Below, one piece after another: positions 58,461 through 64,000 of a stretch of DNA of 64,000 nucleotides. A program made the position numbers and the translations under genes. Each line of letters begins with the position of its first letter. Position 1 is the first letter of the stretch. Source of the stretch: Zygnema cylindricum (lineage: Eukaryota; Streptophyta; Zygnematophyceae; Zygnematales; Zygnemataceae); contig JBBHKE010000485.1 of NCBI GenBank assembly GCA_037447655.1, positions 240,331 to 304,330 of the forward strand. Direction: 5' to 3'. A model generated the notes under the pieces. It searched no databases, was not told the origin of the DNA, and saw nothing but the letters and a program-made list of their open reading frames with translations.

Positions 58461-58546
58461 GACCTGAACACGAACCAAGGCGAGTTTTGGGGAAATGCAT
58501 CCAAAGAGAACTTAACCATTATAGGTTATATTACGAAAAAGATTGA
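58461..58546 (+). CDS. Possible further 3' exon
   Basis: TAGTTTGGTTTGCAG ends at 58460 as a reasonable acceptor. In the matching phase it encodes P-E-H-E-P-R-R-V-L-G-K-C and a basic/tyrosine-containing end before a TGA at 58544-58546. It could be a last exon of the LRR gene if the proline-rich exon has an unseen donor. Weak evidence. Confidence 0.2.
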
Positions 58547-59913
58547 CGTGGTTTGTTTAGTTTTTTGTGGATTTGACATATAATCTAATTATTTTTATGA
58601 CATTGGAAGAAAGAACACGCCAATTATCGATTGCTGTTTATAGTTTGTGGTATACGTTTGTTGTGAGGTTAGTTTTTTTTTTTGGTGCCGATTATATTTT
58701 TAATGTTTTGTTTATCGTATTAATTGACAATTGAAAAAGATGATTATCTGGTTTGGGATTACCAGCATGTACTTATTTATTTGTTTTAGTTAAGAATCAT
58801 TTAATGTGGTTTGGGTTAGTTGTTGGGAACATTATGCGGATTGACTAAAAGGTCGGGTTCTCATCAGTATGTGCTTAGCTCCGTTCAGTGTGTCTGTATC
58901 CTTTCTTTTCGATTGATGTAGATTCCGTTTCGTGCGTTGTTCCGTTCAGTGTGTATGTATCATTGTATCCTTTCTTTTCGTTTGATATAGATTCCGTTTC
59001 GTGCGCTGTACGTCTTTGGACGCTTTTGGTCCTTTGCACGTTACGTTGAGGAACAGAGTGTATACATTGGCATATCGAGTTTTGTTTTGTAGTCTAAGTT
59101 CGGTGAGTGCCTATCTTGTTTGTGGTAGTGGAGTATAAGTTGGATAGCTGCATTTTCTACCCAGTCATGGTTAGGATGTGCTAAGTGCAGTGAGAGTAAA
59201 CAACAATTGGAAGTGTGAGAAATTTTCGGTTTTATTATATGTGAATTTTGGTATTGTAAATGTATTTTATGCTTCCCTTGGTGTAAGGCTACAAACTGTG
59301 AGCTTTGTGTTCAATTTGTGGTCATTTCATTAATTCTCGGTTGCACCTCCTTGAGAATATCAGATATGTTTTTTACTAACCAAAATGGGCAACCTTGGTT
59401 GGACTCTAGTTGTGGTGGATGAACAGTTGAATTGTTGCAACAGGCTTGAAAAGGTAGTCTTTTACATTTTTCTCATCCCTCATTGTACCACAACACCCGT
59501 CTATACTAAAGTTAAATTTTTTTCGAGAAGTCGAAGGTCTTTTTCCGCCACATATTTTTCCGTTTTTTCACCCATGACATAACGATCAAAGACAAAACCT
59601 TTCAATTTCTTGCCTCAAGAAAATATTCCAACGTTTGATCACGTACATTGGCGAAGAAGGTTTAACACTAATATCGATGGTTTGTGTAGTTCAATAGAAT
59701 CGGAATCCAATCTTTCTCGAGGTTTTTTACAATCTATCTTCATTCCTCGTGTAGATATACAACCGTTTACAATAAAAATCATTGAGGTTACATTATGGTC
59801 GTAGTTTCATTGATATGGCAGGTTAACATTATTTTTGTTTTTGTGGTTAATCATAATCACTATAAAAATCGATTTTAAGCATATGCACGCGGAGGAAAAC
59901 GATTTAATATAAG
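58547..59913. other. Intergenic DNA, no gene recognised
   Basis: AT-rich. Two diverged copies of a roughly 65-base unit (CCGTTCAGTGTGT ... GATTCCGTTTCGTGCG) sit at about 58880-59010. No motif-bearing open frame. Confidence 0.5.
58880..59010 (+). repeat. Direct duplication of a 61-68 bp unit
   Basis: CCGTTCAGTGTGT, TATCCTTTCTTTTCG and AGATTCCGTTTCGTGCG occur in the same order twice; the second copy has a small ATTG insertion. Confidence 0.85.
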
Positions 59914-60950
59914 AATAGGAGAGGGAGAGAGAAATAGAGGGAGAGGGAGAGAAACAGAGGGAAGGGCAGATTGAGAGGGAGGGGTAGATTGAGAGGGAGC
60001 GGAAAGGGAGAGAAGAGGGACAGGGCGAGACGGATTGAGAGGAAGAGAGGTCGAGGGAGAGGGGGAGGGAGAGGGAAAGGGAGAGAGAGAGAGAGAAATA
60101 GATTGAGAGCGAGAGGGAGATACAAACTGAGGGGAAGGGAGAGGGAGAGGGAGAGCGAGATGGAGAGGGAGAGGGAGAGGTAGAGACAGATTGAGAAGGA
60201 GAGGGAGAAGGAGAGGGAGAGGGAGAGGGAGAGGGAGGAGAGGGAGAGTGAGAGGGAGAGGGAGATGAAAACCGTGAGGGAGAGGGAGAGACAGATTGAG
60301 GGAGAATAAAAGGGAGACAGAGAGGGAGAGAGAGGGAGAGGCTGGTAAAGTGAGAGGGAAGGGAGAAGGCGGATTAAGAGGGAGAGGGAGATGGAGAGGA
60401 AGGAGGGGGAGAGGCAGATTGGGAGAGAGAGGGAGAGGGAGAGGGAGAGACACATTGAAGGAGAGGAAAAGGAAAAAGGAGAGGAAATTGGAGAGACATG
60501 GGGAGAGAGAGTGGGAGGGAGAGATGGAGAGGTAGAGGGACAGGAAAGGGGTGATTGGAAGTGGGAGGGGATGTGGGTGGGAGAGGGAGAGGGAGAGGGA
60601 GGGACAGATTGAAAGGGAGATGGAAAGAGAGAGCGAGAAGGAGAGAATGTAGGGAAGGAAAAAGAAGAGGGAAAAGGAAAGGAAGTGCGAGTGGGAGAAG
60701 CAAAGGGAGAGGGAGAGAGAGATAGATTGAGAGGGAGAAGAAAGAGGAGAGAGAGAGGGGGGGGGGAGGGAGAATGAAATAGTGAGTGAGAGGGAGAGTG
60801 AGAGGAAAGGAATGGAGGAGAGGGAGAGAGAGTGAGAGTGAAGAAAGAGAGAGTTTGTGACGCATTGATAGAAAAAGAAAGGGTGAGATCAGGGGGAAAG
60901 AGCATAGGGGTGGAGGATGTGTTAGGAAGAGAGGGTTAGGGAGCATTAAA
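59914..60950 (+). repeat. 1-kb purine tract, (GAGGGA)n-like
   Basis: About 1 kb of nearly pure A and G with GAGGGAGAGG variants and regular short ATTGAG interruptions that hint at a higher-order unit of about 40-60 bases. The long serine/leucine/proline frames on the minus strand are by-products. Confidence 0.95.
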
Positions 60951-61498
60951 GGGAAAAGAGATCGAATGGAAGCGGATAGGATAGGAAAAAAAAGAGCGAT
61001 AGTGAGAGATGGAGGGAATAAAAAAAATCGCGGCCAACTTACCCGATCTTTTCATCTTCGAGGTGCCCGTGGGAAAAAGTTCCAAACGATAATATCCATG
61101 TTTCAGTTGTTCTTCCCGTTACACAAAATAAAAATTGATATAAAAATGACGACAAATCGATGACAAGCACGAAATGGTAACCATGGAGGTGAAATAGGAG
61201 GCGAAAGTTCCTCTTGCTTCCTGTTCAAAAAATGGAGAGATGTGGAAAATGGCGACGAAAAACCTAAGATCCCACGGAGGGAAAAAACATGAATGGTTGT
61301 GATTCGTCAAGAAAGAATATATTTTTTGGTGGCTGTCCGCATTTGAAGTTACCGTATGCCATATATCACCAACGGAAAATGTTGTGCGTTTACTCTATTT
61401 TATTTTATTTTATTACTGTGATTCGTGTGCTAAAGTGAACATCCACTCATATTAACGTGAAAAGTTACTCTATTTCAGAGTCCTTTTGGTAAGTTTGC

Positions 61499-62196
61499 TT
61501 ATTAGGGTGAAGTTCCATTAGGACATTCTGTAATTGTACAGCCAACATAACAGAATGCTACGATTTGACCGAAGTTCCATTGGGCAGAGTCTGTAATCCA
61601 CATATTCATAATTAGTGGTACCACGTGAGTTAAGATCGGATATTAAAAATCGTTAATGATTTTCACACCGACCAAAAATCTTCATTGGAGTCCATGTACA
61701 TGCGTACCAACTCATCTTTCAACACAACTTCTGCAACTTTCAACACAACTTCTGTACTATTTGCAAACGCCTTGACAAATACCACCTCATTTTTATAGGG
61801 TTCCTGTTTTTTTGCATGACGAATGAGCGTTGCCAAAATAGTGGGACAAATGGGCGCTAACAGAAATAGCGTGATGAGAGTGTGTTACAACATTTTGTTT
61901 GTATATTTTCTTAGATATTTAAATGCGTATATCGTGTGCGAAATTTTTGATTTCCCTTGGTTGCTATATTGACACGTATGCTCATTATCCAATGTGTCGC
62001 GTCTCAAATACGAATGCTTCGCGAAAAAATATCTAACGGTCATTGTTAACTCCCAGAATTCTAGAGAATATTGGCAAGATTCTTTGTAATATTGTTTTCT
62101 GTATAAAAATAAAATAAGAGGTACAGCGTAGTACGGAGAGGTCCAAATTTTTGTAAACAACCTCACTTTTTGTCTTATGGAACTTCACCCTTATTA
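61499..62196. mobile_element. PIF/Harbinger-like TIR element H
   Basis: 61505-62190 (686 bp) with a perfect 14-base inverted repeat GGGTGAAGTTCCAT. TTATTA lies on both sides, containing the 3-bp TTA target. A second GAAGTTCCATT inside the left end (near 61573) is a subterminal repeat. No transposase. 60951-61504 shows no gene. Confidence 0.87.
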
Positions 62197-62595
62197 GGGT
62201 AAACTTACGTTAAATAACCCAACATCTTGAAAGAACGTTATTTTCTACTCTAATTCTTTGGTAGAACCTTAATTAAAGTGAAAATAGTAAATGTTGGGGT
62301 CGACAGTTACACGTTAACGTCGTAGTTGAATCATTGATTTATTGAGAAATCTTGAACTTTCCACATGCGAGCTTGTTTTATGTTGACACGGTTGACCACG
62401 CGGTTGACGGACGAACATATGCGAATGAATTTTTTGGTGACGCGATTTGATCCCTTTCTTCGAGTGCACATTCACATGCGCGCGTGACTACGTCAAATTA
62501 TTTTTTGTACTTTTTTACTTCATAAAGTACAGTTTTGTACAATCAGACACTGATCGTACGCCATACTATTTAAAATCACAATAGATTAGAGTTAA
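62197..62595 (+). repeat. Segment related to mariner-like M3 interior
   Basis: 62370-62590 aligns in patches with 46890-47110 (GGACGAACATATGCGAA, TTTGATCCC, GCACATTCACATGCG, and the closing CATACTATTTAAAA), same orientation. It may be the left part of element M4, whose right end is at 63503. Confidence 0.55.
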
Positions 62596-63364
62596 GGGAC
62601 GACCCCATGTACTTGTAACTTAGCGAACTTACTTTGTTTGTTAGTGGGAGATCTGACAGACCCGGTGTCTCTATGTGTTTACTCAAAATTGCTACTTCAC
62701 TTTGTGACGATTGTATATGTCGACAATACCTGTGACCGCTATCAACGTGTAGAATCTGTCTTGTCGCACCTTATTTTTTGAAACTTTTTGAAGCGTCGCA
62801 AGACACATTGTAATTTTTGAAACGATTTGGCATGTCGCATGTCATTGCGTGACATCGTAGACGTACAGCCTTGCAGATGTGGCTGTACAACATGCATCGT
62901 CGTAAACCTCTCCGTTGACCTCTCCCGTCCGAGCGCCATGATTTCACATTTTTTTTTTGTTTTTTCACCTGTACGTAAAATGACACTGCACCATCGAGAC
63001 CCCTTCAAATAAAAACCGTACAAAGTGCATGCTGACAAAAATGAACAGCTCTATAACTTTTTCGGTCGTCAAAAACTTTTGAAAACTTTTCACACATGGA
63101 ATATGTCATACTATTTGTGTAAATGGTTCTACTTTATTTAAAACACATTGCCGATGTGGTTTATGATCAGTTTGAAAATGACGTGACAATGGGTCTAAAA
63201 AACACAAGACGACAAATGTTTATACATCCTAAGTTCGACGATGACGCAAACTCTACTTTACAAATTTGCGATTTCTTCGTTCAGAGGCAACTTAGGCAAA
63301 AGGGCTGTAAGTTTTAAGGGAAAACGACAGAAAAAACCCGTGCTTAGCTGCATGGGGCCGTATC
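62596..63364 (-). mobile_element. PIF/Harbinger-like element X2, inverted relative to X1
   Basis: The reverse complement aligns with X1 over nearly its full length. The left end GGGACGACCCCATGTAC and the right end complementary to CGGCCCCATGC are decayed forms of the X1 ends. Flanks have TTAA/TTTA. About 769 bp, no transposase. Confidence 0.75.
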
Positions 63365-63477
63365 TTTATTAACGCTTATTGAAAAGACCCCTAAAAGGTA
63401 CAAAGATTAAAATATAATTATTTATTCTAGTTAAGAATTTGGGTCAAAATTACGGGGCACCGAATAAGCCTCATTAG

Positions 63478-63503
63478 CGCTAATAGCAATTCGCGGTGTA
63501 CTG
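63478..63503 (+). repeat. Right terminal repeat of mariner-like element M4
   Basis: GCTAATAGCAATTCGCGGTGTACTG is followed by TA. The left end could not be identified; M4 probably hosts X2. Confidence 0.6.
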
Positions 63504-63505
63504 TA

Positions 63506-63707
63506 TACACCTTGAATCGTTATTAGCGTATAGAAATTATTAGTGTAAAGAAAAAATTGGCGTCATTCATTCTAATATAGTACCAGAAGACGTGGCAGAT
63601 TATGGTCCACGTCCTTAAACAGTGTAATTTATTATATTTAAGGTATCAATGTCAAAATTTTGGGGTGCCGATATAGCGTCATAAGGCTAATAACGATTCA
63701 CGGTGTA
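63506..63707 (+). mobile_element. Short mariner-like element M5
   Basis: About 200 bp between TACACCTTGAATCGTTATTA and its inverse GGCTAATAACGATTCACGGTG. Ends are about three bases shorter than in M1-M3. Confidence 0.7.
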
Positions 63708-63730
63708 GTACACCGTGAATCGTTATTAGC
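63686..63730. repeat. 45-bp palindrome at M5/M6 junction
   Basis: 22-base arms in perfect inverted order around a single G at 63708, formed by the right terminal repeat of M5 and the left one of M6. Confidence 0.95.
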
Positions 63731-64000
63731 GTATAGAAATTATTAGTGTATGTAATGAATTAGTGTCATGTACTCTAATTTGTGTATCAATACCATTTTC
63801 AAAAAAATGTTTAATTGTAATTTCTCCATAACGCTGATTTGGGTATACATGATCCGTCGTAGTAGCATATACAGTAAAATAGGTAGAAGTACAAAATCTG
63901 ACATTCCGTACGACGTGGCGTCCGTCCCCTGTAAAAATCCATAATTCTATTTTGGGTATGCGAATATACAATCATTACACCGTGCATAATTATACACTAA
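63709..64000 (+). mobile_element. Mariner-like element M6, cut by window end
   Basis: Starts TACACCGTGAATCGTTATTA, and its next 25 bases match the left end of M5. The right end is not within the window. Confidence 0.55.

Noticed and set aside
48525-58546. Receptor kinase reading of the LRR gene
   Set aside because: No transmembrane segment or kinase motif (such as a VAVK, HRD or DFG-like block) was seen downstream in the window.
59904-60905. Open frame of over 300 codons on the minus strand, rich in Ser/Leu/Pro
   Set aside because: It lies in the GA-rich purine tract; several frames stay open for the same compositional reason and no domain is present.

Overview
The window is repeat-dense eukaryotic nuclear DNA, almost certainly from a streptophyte (a green plant lineage; a charophyte alga, bryophyte or other non-seed plant seems more likely than a flowering plant, but this is inference). 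The signs are Ty3/gypsy chromoviruses, Ty1/copia elements, hAT, mariner-type and PIF/Harbinger-type DNA elements, and a host gene whose leucine-rich repeats sit one per 72-bp exon, as in many plant LRR proteins. No rRNA gene, genuine tRNA gene, CRISPR array or bacterial gene was seen.

Layout. 1-9328: decayed gypsy element A (+), with the window starting inside its 5' LTR and an inferred 3.2-kb 3' LTR carrying a 49-bp tandem array just upstream of a TATA box. 9329-17291: no recognisable gene; a non-autonomous hAT element (11587-12915) with a different 49-bp array, a Harbinger-like family X remnant, palindromes and short repeats. 17292-30289: gypsy B (-), a chromovirus with an extra ORF between pol and the 3' LTR, split by copia C1 (21102-28764, TSD GTGTT), which itself holds a solo LTR (23784-24977, TSD AGTGA). 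30297-31867: truncated copia. 31868-39007: copia C2 (-) containing a solo LTR of another family (35702-36652, TSD AGACG). 39008-43608: 3' half of copia C3b (+), also holding a solo LTR. 43609-45412: hAT remnants. 45593-47256: three mariner-like TIR elements head to tail. 47412-48193: Harbinger-like element X1.

48525-57174 (+) is the only convincing host gene: signal peptide, LRR N-terminal cap, six LRRs on six 72-bp exons, LRR C-terminal cap, EGF-like module and a long proline-rich, extensin-like tail. It looks like a secreted cell-wall or surface protein without a visible kinase. Its LRR exons arose by tandem duplication of a two-exon unit of about 0.79 kb. Intron 8 carries a 2.4-kb hAT element with a DUF659-type transposase relic. 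The EGF exon has a one-base frameshift at a C run and the proline-rich exon has an in-frame TGA, so the gene is either mis-sequenced there or decaying.

57175-64000: a polypyrimidine tract, a 1-kb GA-rich purine tract, a Harbinger-like element (61505-62190), an inverted copy of family X, and further mariner-like elements.

All retrotransposon genes in the window carry stops or frameshifts. The main points for follow-up are the LRR-EGF-proline-rich gene and its exon duplication, copia elements primed by the anticodon region of initiator tRNA-Met with the Gag start codon inside the primer site, antisense tRNA-like A/B boxes in the copia LTRs, the extra gypsy B ORF, and the serial mariner insertions.
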